Positions 36,484 through 44,473 of a stretch of 64,000 bases of DNA are shown one piece after another (the stretch's first letter is position 1; the number at the start of each line of letters is the position of its first letter). The notes below the pieces were generated by a model that was given only the letters and a program-made list of their open reading frames with translations, was not told where the DNA came from and did no database searches. The DNA comes from Bradyrhizobium sediminis (GTDB lineage: Bacteria; Pseudomonadota; Alphaproteobacteria; Rhizobiales; Xanthobacteraceae): assembly GCF_018736085.1 (NCBI RefSeq), contig NZ_CP076134.1, positions 2,118,501 to 2,182,500 on the forward strand. Reading direction: 5' to 3'. A program made the translations under genes and the position numbers.

Positions 36484-37607
36484 CACATCACCTCGATGTC
36501 GGCCTGGATCGCGCCGGCGGCCTTGATCGCCTGCAGGATGCCGATCAGGTCGCGCGGGCCGATGCCGAGGCCGTTGAGGCCGTCGACCAGCTGCTGCAGC
36601 GATACGCCGTCCTTGACGACCGCGAATTTCTTGCCGTCCTCGGAGACGCCGACGCTGGTTCGCGGCGTCACCACGGTTCGTCCGCGCGAGAACGGATTGG
36701 GCTGGCTGACCTGCGGGCTTTCGGAAATCGTCACGGTGAGATTGCCCTGCGCGACCGCGACGGTGGCGACGCGGACGTCGCGGCCCATCACGATGATGCC
36801 GGAACGTTCGTCAATCACGATCTTGGCGGCGAGATCAGGATCGACTTGCAATTGCTCGATCTCGGTCAGGAAGGCGACGACGTTGCCCTTGAATTCGGAA
36901 GGGATCGCCAGCTGCACGGTAGAGGGATCGATCGGCTCGGCGGTCTTGACGCCGAGAAAGTCGTTGACCGCCGCGGCGATGCGCTTGGCGGTGGTGAAGT
37001 CGGCATTGCGCAGCGCCAGCCGCACATTGGGCAGGCGGTTGAGCGCGAATTCGATCTCGCGCTCGATGATGGCGCCGTTGGCGATGCGGCCGACGGTCGG
37101 CACGCCGCGGACGATCTTGGCGGCCTCGCCCTCGGCCTGGAAGCCGGAGATCGCAAGCGATCCCTGCGCCACCGCATAGACGTTGCCGTCGGCGCCGAGC
37201 AGGGGGGTGACCAGCAGGGTGCCGCCCTGCAAATTCTTGGCGTCGCCGAGCGCCGAGACCGTGACGTCCATCCGCGTACCCTGGGTGCCGAAGGCGGGCA
37301 GGTTGCCGGTCACCATCACGGCGGCGACGTTGCCGGTGCGGATGGTGGCGCCGCGGATATTGACGCCCATGCGCTCGAGCATCGCCTGCAGTGACTGCTT
37401 GGTGAAGGGGATGTTGTTGAGGGTATCGCCGGTGCCGTTGAGGCCGACGACGAGGCCGTAGCCGATCAGCTGGTTCTGGCGCACGCCCTCGATATTGGCG
37501 AGATCCTTGATCCGCGAGGTCGCGCCCGCGGGCATGGCCGATAGCGCCAGCGCCAGCAGCGCGGCGCAGGCCACTCCAAACACGGTCTTCGAACGGACGC
37601 TTGGCAT
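36483..37607 (-). CDS. flgI: Flagellar P-ring protein FlgI
   Basis: The product is 374 residues with a signal peptide (SKTVFGVACAALLALALSAMPAGA). The mature start SRIKDLANIEGVRQNQLIGYGLVVGLNGTGD is highly conserved in FlgI, as are RMDVTVSALGDAKNLQGGTLL and the C-terminal VSLQQLVDGLNGLGIGPRDLIGILQAIKAAGAI. It forms the periplasmic P ring around the rod. The ATG at 37607 follows a GAGCAGAGG site; 37655 is an unlikely alternative. A sigma-54 promoter lies ~60 bp upstream. Confidence 0.97.
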   Translation of the reverse strand: MPSVRSKTVFGVACAALLALALSAMPAGATSRIKDLANIEGVRQNQLIGYGLVVGLNGTGDTLNNIPFTKQSLQAMLERMGVNIRGATIRTGNVAAVMVTGNLPAFGTQGTRMDVTVSALGDAKNLQGGTLLVTPLLGADGNVYAVAQGSLAISGFQAEGEAAKIVRGVPTVGRIANGAIIEREIEFALNRLPNVRLALRNADFTTAKRIAAAVNDFLGVKTAEPIDPSTVQLAIPSEFKGNVVAFLTEIEQLQVDPDLAAKIVIDERSGIIVMGRDVRVATVAVAQGNLTVTISESPQVSQPNPFSRGRTVVTPRTSVGVSEDGKKFAVVKDGVSLQQLVDGLNGLGIGPRDLIGILQAIKAAGAIQADIEVM

Positions 37608-37677
37608 CCTCTGCTCCCCACGAGGTCTTCGGCTGGATCGCCTGGCCACTCCCATGACGGCGATCCGGCATTAACTA

Positions 37678-37693
37678 TGCGAGCTCCGTGCCA
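37678..37693 (-). promoter_or_regulatory. Sigma-54 promoter for flgI-flgJ-flgN
   Basis: On the minus strand TGGCACGGAGCTCGCA has GG and GC ten bases apart and a full TGGCACG -24 box; the -12 box is TCGCA rather than TTGCA. The predicted start is near 37667. Confidence 0.7.
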
Positions 37694-37809
37694 CGCCCTG
37701 TTTCTTTTATAAGACATTGATATATAACAAGAATCATTGCTTGGTCGACGGCGCCTCTGCGCCGCCGCAACGGCGAAACTGCCGCATCCCGGCAGATTCT
37801 GCCGGGCGA

Positions 37810-37824
37810 TTTACGCTTCGTTAA
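37810..37824. promoter_or_regulatory. Near-consensus CtrA box upstream of fliX
   Basis: TTTA-N7-TTAA (37810-37813 and 37821-37824) lies 45 bp before fliX. One base differs from TTAA-N7-TTAA. In Caulobacter the divergent flgI/fliX region is part of the CtrA-controlled class II set. Confidence 0.45.
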
Positions 37825-37868
37825 CCACAAGGAGGCGAAGCTGCCGCCTGCACCCGCGAGACAGCACG

Positions 37869-38279
37869 ATGCGCATCTACGGACCGAACGGCACCACAAT
37901 CGGGTCTCAGACCGGCAATACCAAGCGAACCTCCTCGACCGGTTTTGCGCTGCCCGACACCAATTCGACCGCCGAAACCCGCTCCGCGGCGCCGCCGAAA
38001 GCGGCCGGGAACATCGATGCGCTGCTGGCGCTGCAGGGCGTCGAGGACCCGGTCGAACGCCGCAAACGTTCGGTGCAGCGCGGTAGAGGCGCGCTCGACG
38101 TGCTGGACGACCTCAAACTGGGGCTGTTGTCCGGCAATTTCGACGCTTCCACGGTGAGCCGGCTGCGCGACGCCGCCGCCAACCTCAAAACCTCCTCCGG
38201 CGACCCCGGCCTCGACGCGGTCCTGTCCGAGATCGAGCTGCGGGTCGAAGTCGAACTGGCCAAAGCCGGGCAGTTCTGA
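37869..38279 (+). CDS. fliX: Flagellar assembly regulator FliX
   Basis: The product is 136 residues. The start MRIYGPNGTT and the helical C-terminal part (ALLALQGVEDPVERRKRSVQRGRGALDVLDDLKLGLLSG) are the FliX pattern. In Caulobacter FliX works with the sigma-54 activator FlbD to check class II assembly before class III genes are turned on. It is divergent from flgI, and a dksA gene follows. Confidence 0.9.
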   Translation: MRIYGPNGTTIGSQTGNTKRTSSTGFALPDTNSTAETRSAAPPKAAGNIDALLALQGVEDPVERRKRSVQRGRGALDVLDDLKLGLLSGNFDASTVSRLRDAAANLKTSSGDPGLDAVLSEIELRVEVELAKAGQF

Positions 38280-38307
38280 CGCCGCCCGGGCCGGGCCGGC
38301 GCTTTTT
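38280..38307 (+). terminator. Terminator after fliX
   Basis: A GC-rich hairpin (CGCCG...CGGCG with an inner CCC/GGG pairing) is followed by five T at 38303-38307. Confidence 0.65.
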
Positions 38308-38455
38308 CACAGGTTCCTGCGCGAAACCCCGAGAAACCCTTGGTCCCGCAGGCTTTCCCGCTTCGGGCGATATTGTCTGTCACAACACGTCGCTATATAA
38401 GGCGCGCGCGGACGGACCGTTTCCGCCCCGCCTTGCACGTGAAGATGGGCTGGCC

Positions 38456-38866
38456 TTGGAAAAGTTGAAGAATTATCGACCCTCCGAAAAAGAGCCTTTC
38501 ATGAACGACCGCCAGCGCGATTATTTTCGCGCCAAGCTCTTGGCGTGGAAGGACGAAATCCTGCGCGAATCCCGCATCACGCTGCAGACGCTGCAGGAAG
38601 AGAACGTCAATCACCCCGACCTCGCCGACCGCGCCTCGTCGGAAACCGACCGCGCGATCGAACTGCGCGCCCGCGACCGCCAGCGCAAGCTGATCTCCAA
38701 GATCGACGCAGCGCTGCAGCGCATCGAGGACAACACCTACGGCTATTGCGAGGAGACCGGCGAGCCCATCTCGCTGAAGCGGCTGGAAGCCCGCCCGATC
38801 GCGACGCTCTCGGTCGAAGCCCAGGAGCGCCACGAGAAACGCGAGAAGGTCTATCGCGACGAATAA
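38456..38866 (+). CDS. dksA: RNA polymerase-binding transcription factor DksA, cysteine-poor
   Basis: The product is 136 residues. The coiled-coil arms (MNDRQRDYFRAKLLAWKDEI; HPDLADRASSETDRAIELRARDRQRKLISKI) and GYCEETGEPISLKRLEARP mark DksA. E. coli DksA has four zinc-binding cysteines; here only one remains (Cys in GYCEE), so a structural zinc site is not expected. DksA enters the polymerase secondary channel and works with ppGpp. I prefer the TTG at 38456 because NYRPSEKEPFMN aligns with the conserved N-terminal YxxxxGEEYMN; the ATG at 38501 is an alternative. Confidence 0.93.
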   Translation: MEKLKNYRPSEKEPFMNDRQRDYFRAKLLAWKDEILRESRITLQTLQEENVNHPDLADRASSETDRAIELRARDRQRKLISKIDAALQRIEDNTYGYCEETGEPISLKRLEARPIATLSVEAQERHEKREKVYRDE

Positions 38867-38869
38867 TGG

Positions 38870-38894
38870 TGGCCGCCGCGTGCGGCCATTTTGT
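38870..38894 (+). terminator. Terminator after dksA
   Basis: The 7-bp stem TGGCCGC / GCGGCCA (38870-38876 with 38882-38888) is followed by TTTT. Confidence 0.65.
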
Positions 38895-38921
38895 TGTCCC
38901 ATTTGCGGACCCGTCTGGCGG

Positions 38922-39242
38922 TTATCGCTTCGTTTCCCGATCGGCGCGAAGGTCGGTCTCGTAGTCGCGTCCGGCATAGGCAATCGTCACGATTTCTACC
39001 CGCGTTTTCAGCACCCGATAGGCGATGGTCACGCGCCGTTCGAAGGCAATCGTGCGTAGCCCCGGTGTGAGATCGTCGCGCCTGGTGCCCCGATCTGGAA
39101 ACGTTCCCAGCGACGTGCAGGCAACCTCGATGTGGTCGATGTAGCCGCCTGCATTGGCCAAGCCGGACGCTTCGGCGGTGTAGCGATAAAGCGCCAGCAG
39201 GTCCGCTTCGGCTTGTGGCCGAAAGAAGACCTTAAGTGCCAC
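38922..39242 (-). CDS. parE: ParE/RelE-family toxin
   Basis: The product is 106 residues. FRPQAEADLLALYRYTAEASG, the central FPDRGTRRDDLTPGLRTIAF and the terminal VTIAYAGRDYE form the ParE/RelE superfamily fold. ParE-type toxins act on DNA gyrase and RelE types cut mRNA; the sequence reads as the ParE subgroup. It overlaps the antitoxin gene by 11 bp, the usual arrangement with the antitoxin first. Confidence 0.85.
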   Translation of the reverse strand: MALKVFFRPQAEADLLALYRYTAEASGLANAGGYIDHIEVACTSLGTFPDRGTRRDDLTPGLRTIAFERRVTIAYRVLKTRVEIVTIAYAGRDYETDLRADRETKR

Positions 39243-39507
39243 GCTTGCTCGCCTTCATCGTCCTTCCATGAACCGCCCGCAGACGTTTGAACACGTCGGC
39301 TGCAGGAACGCTCTTCCGAGGATCGGCAAGCGAAGCAGCCACCTTGGTGCGGAGGTGGTCTTCGATAGCCGCTTCCTCCCGGTCGAGCGCCCGCAGCGCC
39401 GAACGCAGTATTTCACTGGCGTTGTCATAGCTACCTGACTTGAGCCGCTTTTCGAGGCTCGCCTGCATCGGTCCGAGTGTAACTGTGATAGGCTTGCTTG
39501 TACGCAT
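39232..39507 (-). CDS. parD: ParD-family antitoxin
   Basis: The product is 91 residues. The N-terminal TSKPITVTLGPMQASLEKRLKSGSYDNASEILRSALRAL is a ribbon-helix-helix of the ParD type (strand, then 'SGxYxNASEVVR'). The C-terminal half should wrap the toxin. The gene precedes and overlaps parE. A perfect palindrome upstream is a likely autoregulatory operator. Confidence 0.85.
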   Translation of the reverse strand: MRTSKPITVTLGPMQASLEKRLKSGSYDNASEILRSALRALDREEAAIEDHLRTKVAASLADPRKSVPAADVFKRLRAVHGRTMKASKRGT

Positions 39508-39544
39508 GGTCTGGTTCCCTGTTCGTCAGCAGTCTAACATATGT

Positions 39545-39561
39545 GTATGACGATGTCATAC
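39545..39561. promoter_or_regulatory. Palindromic operator candidate upstream of parDE
   Basis: GTATGAC-GAT-GTCATAC is a perfect 7-bp inverted repeat with a 3-bp centre, 38-54 bp before the parD start. Ribbon-helix-helix antitoxins bind such sites. Confidence 0.6.
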
Positions 39562-39587
39562 AGTCTGATCCAGAGAAGTCTTCGCCG

Positions 39588-40373
39588 ATGGACAAAATTC
39601 TCGCGGCCGCAAAGGCCATCGCCACCGCCCGCCGCAATCGCACGCCGCTCGCCGCGCTGCCGCCCGACATCGCCCCGCGGGACGAGGCCGAGGGCTACCG
39701 CATCCAGCGCGCGCAGCACGATCTCCTGTTGCCGCATGCCGGCGCCATGGTCGGCTACAAGATCGGCTGCACCTCTGCGGTGATGCAGCGATACCTCGAC
39801 ATCCCGCATCCCTGCGGCGGCGGTGTGTTCGCCAAGGGCGTGCACGACAGCGGGGCGCGGCTTGCGGCGAGCGACTACGTGCGCGTCGGCGTCGAATGCG
39901 AGATCGCGGTCAAGCTGGCGCGCGACCTGCTGCCGACGGAAGCGCCGTTCACCGCGGAGTGGGTGGGCGAAGCGATCGAGGCCTATTACCCCGCGATCGA
40001 GATCGTCGACGACCGCTACGTCAAATGGGAAACCATGGGCGCGCCCACTCTGGTGGCTGACGATTTTTTCGCCGCCGGCTGCGTGCTCGGCGAGGCCGTG
40101 GAGCGAACCAAAGCGCCCGACCTGCTCAAGGTCGCCGGCCGCGCCGTGATCAACGGCGTGGAAGCCGGCCGCGGCACCGGCGCCGACGTGCTCGGCCATC
40201 CCCACAATGCGCTCGCCTGGCTCGCCAATCATCTCGCCGCCGAGGGCAGGGGACTGCATGCCGGGCAGATCGTGCTGACCGGGAGCCTGGTGAAGACGGT
40301 GTGGCTCAAGGCCGGCGACAGCGTGACGATGGAGCTGGCGGGGCTGGGGAATGTGCAGGTTACGTTCGCGTGA
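39588..40373 (+). CDS. 2-keto-4-pentenoate hydratase/FAH-family enzyme
   Basis: The product is 261 residues. The segments AMVGYKIGCTSAVMQRYL, VGVECEIAVKLARDL (metal-binding E-x-E), PAIEIVDDRY and the C-terminal GQIVLTGSLVKTVWLKAGDSV follow the hydratase (MhpD-like) branch of the fumarylacetoacetase fold. Such enzymes add water to 2-hydroxypentadienoate in meta-cleavage of aromatics, or decarboxylate oxalocrotonate. No other pathway gene is adjacent, so the substrate is uncertain. The start at 39588 is chosen because it begins at the conserved DKILAAAKAI. Confidence 0.88.
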   Translation: MDKILAAAKAIATARRNRTPLAALPPDIAPRDEAEGYRIQRAQHDLLLPHAGAMVGYKIGCTSAVMQRYLDIPHPCGGGVFAKGVHDSGARLAASDYVRVGVECEIAVKLARDLLPTEAPFTAEWVGEAIEAYYPAIEIVDDRYVKWETMGAPTLVADDFFAAGCVLGEAVERTKAPDLLKVAGRAVINGVEAGRGTGADVLGHPHNALAWLANHLAAEGRGLHAGQIVLTGSLVKTVWLKAGDSVTMELAGLGNVQVTFA

Positions 40374-40420
40374 CGCGACGACCATTGCGCGCAAATGTTG
40401 AGCGGCTTTGCGACCATCTC

Positions 40421-40562
40421 TCGTCGTCCCGGCCTTGAGCCGGGGCCCATAACCACTGAGTTGAGTGGCGAAAAAGATTGGGGCTCCAGCCTGACATAAC
40501 ATCGGCGTCGGTGGTTATGGATCCCGGATCGCGTTCGCTGCGCTCACTTGTCCGGGACGACA
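40421..40562. repeat. ~140-bp nested palindromic intergenic element
   Basis: The outer arms CGTCGTCCCGG (40424-) and CCGGGACGAC (40552-) and the inner arms CCCATAACCACTG / GGTGGTTATGGATC are complementary, giving a long imperfect hairpin. It has no open frame. Copies of this type are scattered through Bradyrhizobium genomes. The remainder of 40374-40736 holds no supported gene. Confidence 0.7.
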
Positions 40563-40736
40563 GAAATTATCCCCGCGGCGCGATGACGCGACCCCGGGCC
40601 GGCGAAAGGATTTCTTAACCGGGAACATCAGTCGATCCGGCCCGGCATTTGATATTCGTTTAGGGTTCTCCGCGTTGATGGCGGAGGCGTCCGGCGCGGG
40701 AGAGCGTCCCGACCCTCTGCGAGCGAGAGCCCTCCG

Positions 40737-40985
40737 ATGGACGATTCAGTTCAGGTCCACTGCACCCGCTGCAGGAACGTGTTCCGGGATCGGGCGCGCC
40801 GGCTTCAGAACGGCTATTCCAGGCAGTGCCCCTGCTGCGAGGTGGTGCTGTTCTTCGAGGAAACTTCCCCCGACAAGAACATCAAGCGCGCGATGTCCTC
40901 GGCGCGCGGCGTGTGCAAGGCGCTGCGCGAGGAGGAAATGGCAGGCCCGCCGAAGGCCATTCGGGGCACGCGCCGGTCGTATTGA
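40737..40985 (+). CDS. Small zinc-ribbon-like protein
   Basis: The product is 82 residues. Two cysteine pairs (CTRC near 9-12 and CPCC near 31-34) are spaced as a zinc ribbon: VHCTRCRNVF ... QCPCCEVVLFFEE. A basic C-terminal tail follows. It is unnamed; ribbons of this size often bind nucleic acid or mediate protein contacts, but nothing in the sequence decides this. The start at 40737 is a good ATG. It stands alone between repeat-rich stretches. Confidence 0.65.
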   Translation: MDDSVQVHCTRCRNVFRDRARRLQNGYSRQCPCCEVVLFFEETSPDKNIKRAMSSARGVCKALREEEMAGPPKAIRGTRRSY

Positions 40986-40999
40986 GAGGACTCGCTTCG

Positions 41000-41068
41000 A
41001 CGTCATTGCGAGCCAACGGGTCGGCGCGAAGCGCCGCCCGATGACAGGCTCCGCGAAGCAATCCAGCT
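41000..41068. repeat. Dispersed intergenic repeat (ATTGCGAGC ... GCGAAGCAATCCAG)
   Basis: The segment begins CGTCATTGCGAGCC and ends GGCTCCGCGAAGCAATCCAG; GAGCC and GGCTC are complementary ends around a GC-rich middle. It lies between the zinc-ribbon gene and the 3' end of the cytochrome gene. This type is common in Rhizobiales genomes. Confidence 0.6.
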
Positions 41069-41075
41069 CTCGTCC

Positions 41076-43559
41076 CTAATTCGCTTTGCCCGTCTGCCGC
41101 CGCAGCTCCCCGATCAGCGCCGCCAAATTCCGGTCTTCCGGCGTAAGGACCGCGAGCTGTTCGGCGTAGCCGAGCGCGGCGCCGGCATCGCCGGCGGTGC
41201 GGCTGAACGAAACCAGCGCCGACAGGATATCGCGATTGTTGGGATGGCGCTTCAGGGCTTCCTTCAAAACGGCCATCGCTTCGTCGCGGCGGCCGCCGGA
41301 ATTGAGCGCGACGGCGTGGACATAGGCGTAGCGCGCTTGATCCGGCTGCAGCCCGGCCGCTTGCTGCAACTCAGCGAGCGCGTCATCCGGCCGCTTCAGC
41401 CGGCTCAGGGTCAGGCCGAGCGCGTGATGCGCGGCGGCATCGCGCGGCGACGCACCAAGTGCGGCGCGCAGCACGGCTTCGCCGTCGGTGTCGCGACCGC
41501 GTTGCCGATAGAGGTCGGCCAGATTGATCGCCGCCGTCGCATATTGCGGGCTGAGTTTCAGCGCGGCTTTGTACTCGGTCTCGGCATCGTCGCTCTGCCC
41601 GCGCTGGGCGAGAAAATTCGCCAGCGTGGTGCGGGCTTCCGGCCGCTCGGCATTGGCGCGCTGCGCCGCGATGAATTCCTTCGCCGCCTGATCGAAGCGT
41701 GCGCGATCCGCCGGCGGCTGGCTTGCGGCCGGAACGGAAGCGAGCAGCGCGGCCGCCCTGATCCGGACCCCGCGCACGGGATCGGCGAGCAGCGGAGCGG
41801 CAAGAGGCCAGATCTGGTTGGCCGGCAGGTTCTCCAGCATGTCGAGCGCGCCGATCCGCACCATCGGATCGGGATCGGCCAGCGCCGTTCTCGCGGTCGC
41901 GATATTGGCCGGCGAGACGCGGGAGGCGAGTTCTGAAAGCGCGCCGGCGCGGGCGACGGCCGGCGCATTCTTGTCCGCGGCGATCACGCCGAGCAGGGCT
42001 GCGGCATCGGCCGCGTCGGTGCGCGCGGCATGGAACGCCGCGCCGTAGTTCTGCAAGCCCTTGCGGGTGGGGCCGAACCATCGCTCGACCGCCTCGGCGG
42101 CCCATTGCGCCGGCTTGTCGCGGTGGCAGTCGTTGCAGGCGTTCGGCGTTCCCAACCTGACCGAGAGATCGGGCCGCGGCACGCGAAAGGCGTGGTCGTG
42201 CCTGATATCGACCACCATGTAGCTGCGGGCCGGCATGTGGCACGACATGCAGGTCGGGGCTGCGTCGGCGCTGGCATGATGGCGATGCCCGGCGTCGGCA
42301 TACTTGTCGGAAGCATGGCATTGCAGGCAGACGCCTTCGCCTGAAGTTCGAAGTTTCGCGCTGTGCGGCTCGTGGCAGTCGCTGCAGGTGACGCCGGCGG
42401 CGAACATTTTTCCTTGCTTGAACGGCGTGTAATTATACGGCTCCTCGACGTCGCGAAGCTGGCCGTCGGCATGATAGGTGGTGCGCGCCAGCGCTTCGAC
42501 CGCGTGGGTCTGCGACAGCCATTGGCCGGGCACCCAATCGGCGTGGAACGCGGCCCGGCGCGCGTGGCACAGGCCGCAGGTCTCGACTTCCTTGCTCAGC
42601 GTCGCCGGCGCGAGACTGCGCCGTGCGTTTCCGGTCCGGGCGTCGATCGGCCAGGCGACGTTGCGACGCTCGTCGAAACGCACCAGCAACCCCTTGCTCG
42701 AATCCTCGCGCTTGCCGAACGGCCACCAGCTCTGCCGGTCGCGCGCCCAGGCGGCGTGACGCGAGCCCTGGCCATGGCAGGCCTCGCAGCCGACGCTGAT
42801 TTCCGCCGATGTGGTAGCGAAGCGATCGGTACTGGCGTCGTAGTTCTTGGCGACACCGGTGGAATGGCACTCCGCGCACATGAAATTCCAGTTCTGGTTC
42901 AGTTTGGTCCAGTGCAGGATATCGTCGTGCCGGATTTCCTCCTGGGGCGAGAGGTGAAACCAGCGCTGGCCGCCGTTGGCTGACGGCCTCGAGTCCCAGG
43001 CGAGCGACAGCGCCTGGATGCGTCCGTCAGGGAATTCGACGAGATATTGCTGCAGCGGATCGACGCCGAAAGTGTATTTCACCTCGAACACGGCGAGCTT
43101 GCCGTCGGGGCCGTCGGTCTCGACGAGAAATTTGCCGTCCTTGCGGAAGAAGCGCGAACGCACGCCGAAATAGTCGAAGCTCAAGTCGTTGAAATTGCCG
43201 AGCACGGTCTTATCGGTGGCGTGCTGCATCGCGGCCTTGTGCTGCGAGGCATTCCACAGCTTCGCCTCCGCCTGGTGGCAGCCCGCACAATTCTCGCTGC
43301 CGACGAAAGTCGCGACGGCGGAGTGTTGTGCCTTCGAGGCCGGCCCGCCGCCATTGAGGAGATGGAAGGCGACGCCGAACGCGAACACGGCAGCGATGGC
43401 GACCGCGATCGCTATCCAGATCCGGCGCTTCCGGAAGAGGGCGATTTTGAATCCGGCGGGAGCAGGGGCTTGCGACGGCGCGGCCTGCGAGGGCTCTCCG
43501 GCAGGTCCTTTCCGCGATCCAGCCTTGTTGCCGGACTTACGCCGCTTGCGTGACAACAA
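41076..43559 (-). CDS. Eight-haem c-type cytochrome with HEAT and TPR repeats
   Basis: The product is 827 residues. A basic N terminus and one membrane segment (about 46-68) anchor it with the body in the periplasm. Eight CXXCH haem sites follow: CAGCH (91), CAECH, CEACH, CGLCH, CSDCH, CLQCH, CMSCH and CNDCH (~475). Then come HEAT-like repeats (about 510-600; DPDPMVRIGALDML) and TPRs (about 620-800; A-x-NLAxLYRQRG, DALAELQQA). Multihaem proteins of this class move electrons or reduce small molecules. No maturation or quinol oxidase gene is adjacent, so the partner is unknown. Confidence 0.85.
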   Translation of the reverse strand: MLSRKRRKSGNKAGSRKGPAGEPSQAAPSQAPAPAGFKIALFRKRRIWIAIAVAIAAVFAFGVAFHLLNGGGPASKAQHSAVATFVGSENCAGCHQAEAKLWNASQHKAAMQHATDKTVLGNFNDLSFDYFGVRSRFFRKDGKFLVETDGPDGKLAVFEVKYTFGVDPLQQYLVEFPDGRIQALSLAWDSRPSANGGQRWFHLSPQEEIRHDDILHWTKLNQNWNFMCAECHSTGVAKNYDASTDRFATTSAEISVGCEACHGQGSRHAAWARDRQSWWPFGKREDSSKGLLVRFDERRNVAWPIDARTGNARRSLAPATLSKEVETCGLCHARRAAFHADWVPGQWLSQTHAVEALARTTYHADGQLRDVEEPYNYTPFKQGKMFAAGVTCSDCHEPHSAKLRTSGEGVCLQCHASDKYADAGHRHHASADAAPTCMSCHMPARSYMVVDIRHDHAFRVPRPDLSVRLGTPNACNDCHRDKPAQWAAEAVERWFGPTRKGLQNYGAAFHAARTDAADAAALLGVIAADKNAPAVARAGALSELASRVSPANIATARTALADPDPMVRIGALDMLENLPANQIWPLAAPLLADPVRGVRIRAAALLASVPAASQPPADRARFDQAAKEFIAAQRANAERPEARTTLANFLAQRGQSDDAETEYKAALKLSPQYATAAINLADLYRQRGRDTDGEAVLRAALGASPRDAAAHHALGLTLSRLKRPDDALAELQQAAGLQPDQARYAYVHAVALNSGGRRDEAMAVLKEALKRHPNNRDILSALVSFSRTAGDAGAALGYAEQLAVLTPEDRNLAALIGELRRQTGKAN

Positions 43560-43752
43560 CAGCCCCTCAGTGCTGGGATCGCCTAACCGCGATCGGGCAA
43601 TGCCTGCGTCGGAACCGCCGCACGCATCATCGGCCGGCCCTGTATCAAGTCAAGCAGACCTCTCAGCGCATGGGCTGGTCGACGCTCTTGACCTGCATCA
43701 ATACGCGGATCACTCTATGACGCCATTTTGAACTAAAATGGAGGACGTGGAC

Positions 43753-44004
43753 ATGAAGCTCTCGATCGCGTTATCGGCGCTGCTGACGACCGGGCTGGTG
43801 ACTGGCTTCGTCGCCGCGAGCACGGAAAAGGCCAGCGCCGTCGTGTACTGCCAATATGTCGAATATCCCGTCGGTTGCGTTGTCAGGCCCGGCGTCGTGC
43901 TGCGGCCCCGGCCGGTCGCGCGCGCCGTGGTGGCCCCCGGCGTCGGCGTCCGCGGCACACCCATGAATCGCGGCGGTCCGGTCAACCGCGTCGGCCGGCG
44001 CTAG
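43753..44004 (+). CDS. Small secreted protein
   Basis: An 83-residue protein. A signal peptide (MKLSIALSALLTTGLVTGFVAAS, about residues 1-30) precedes a short mature part, VVYCQYVEYPVGCVVRPG and then a Pro/Arg/Val-rich stretch with two cysteines that could pair. GGAGG lies just before the ATG at 43753. Similar short proteins occur in Bradyrhizobium; the function is unknown. Confidence 0.65.
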   Translation: MKLSIALSALLTTGLVTGFVAASTEKASAVVYCQYVEYPVGCVVRPGVVLRPRPVARAVVAPGVGVRGTPMNRGGPVNRVGRR

Positions 44005-44101
44005 ACGCCATGTTCCGGGGTGTCACCTCGGATGTGTCGCAATGTTGCCGTTGCCGGCACTTTTTGAACATGACCGCTTGAGCTGACGCAGGCTATGCGC
44101 G

Positions 44102-44473
44102 TCATTTGCTATTTCGGTTTTTGCTCGCGCCTCTGAGTTTAGGCGCGGGAGAAAGCGATTTGGCCGCGTCTGCCATTTGCATGCAAGTGAGCAGGTCGAC
44201 ATAACTGTCGCTTCCGGCTGCCGTCGCCTCGCCCTCGCATTGGTTTCTGATCTCTTTGGAGTTTGAGAGCCAAACGGAATTCAGCTGTTGTTGCGCGTCA
44301 TTCTCGTCGCGCATGCAATCCTCGTAGCTCTGGGGCAGGGCGAGGCCCATCGCCTTGTCGGCTGCGACTGTCGCCTTGCATGTCGCCTCGACATTGAGTT
44401 TGGGAACGCGATCGCTGACGGGGATCGCCACTTGACCTCCAATCATCGCCATCGATAACAGCGCAATCTTCAT
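44102..44473 (-). CDS. Exported protein of unknown function
   Basis: A 123-residue protein. The hydrophobic N terminus (MKIALLSMAMIGGQVAI) may be a signal peptide. The mature part is helical with four cysteines (ATCKATV, EDCMRD, NQCEGE, LTCMQM) that could form two disulfides. An excellent GGAGG site lies before the ATG at 44473. I do not recognise the family. Confidence 0.65.
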   Translation of the reverse strand: MKIALLSMAMIGGQVAIPVSDRVPKLNVEATCKATVAADKAMGLALPQSYEDCMRDENDAQQQLNSVWLSNSKEIRNQCEGEATAAGSDSYVDLLTCMQMADAAKSLSPAPKLRGASKNRNSK

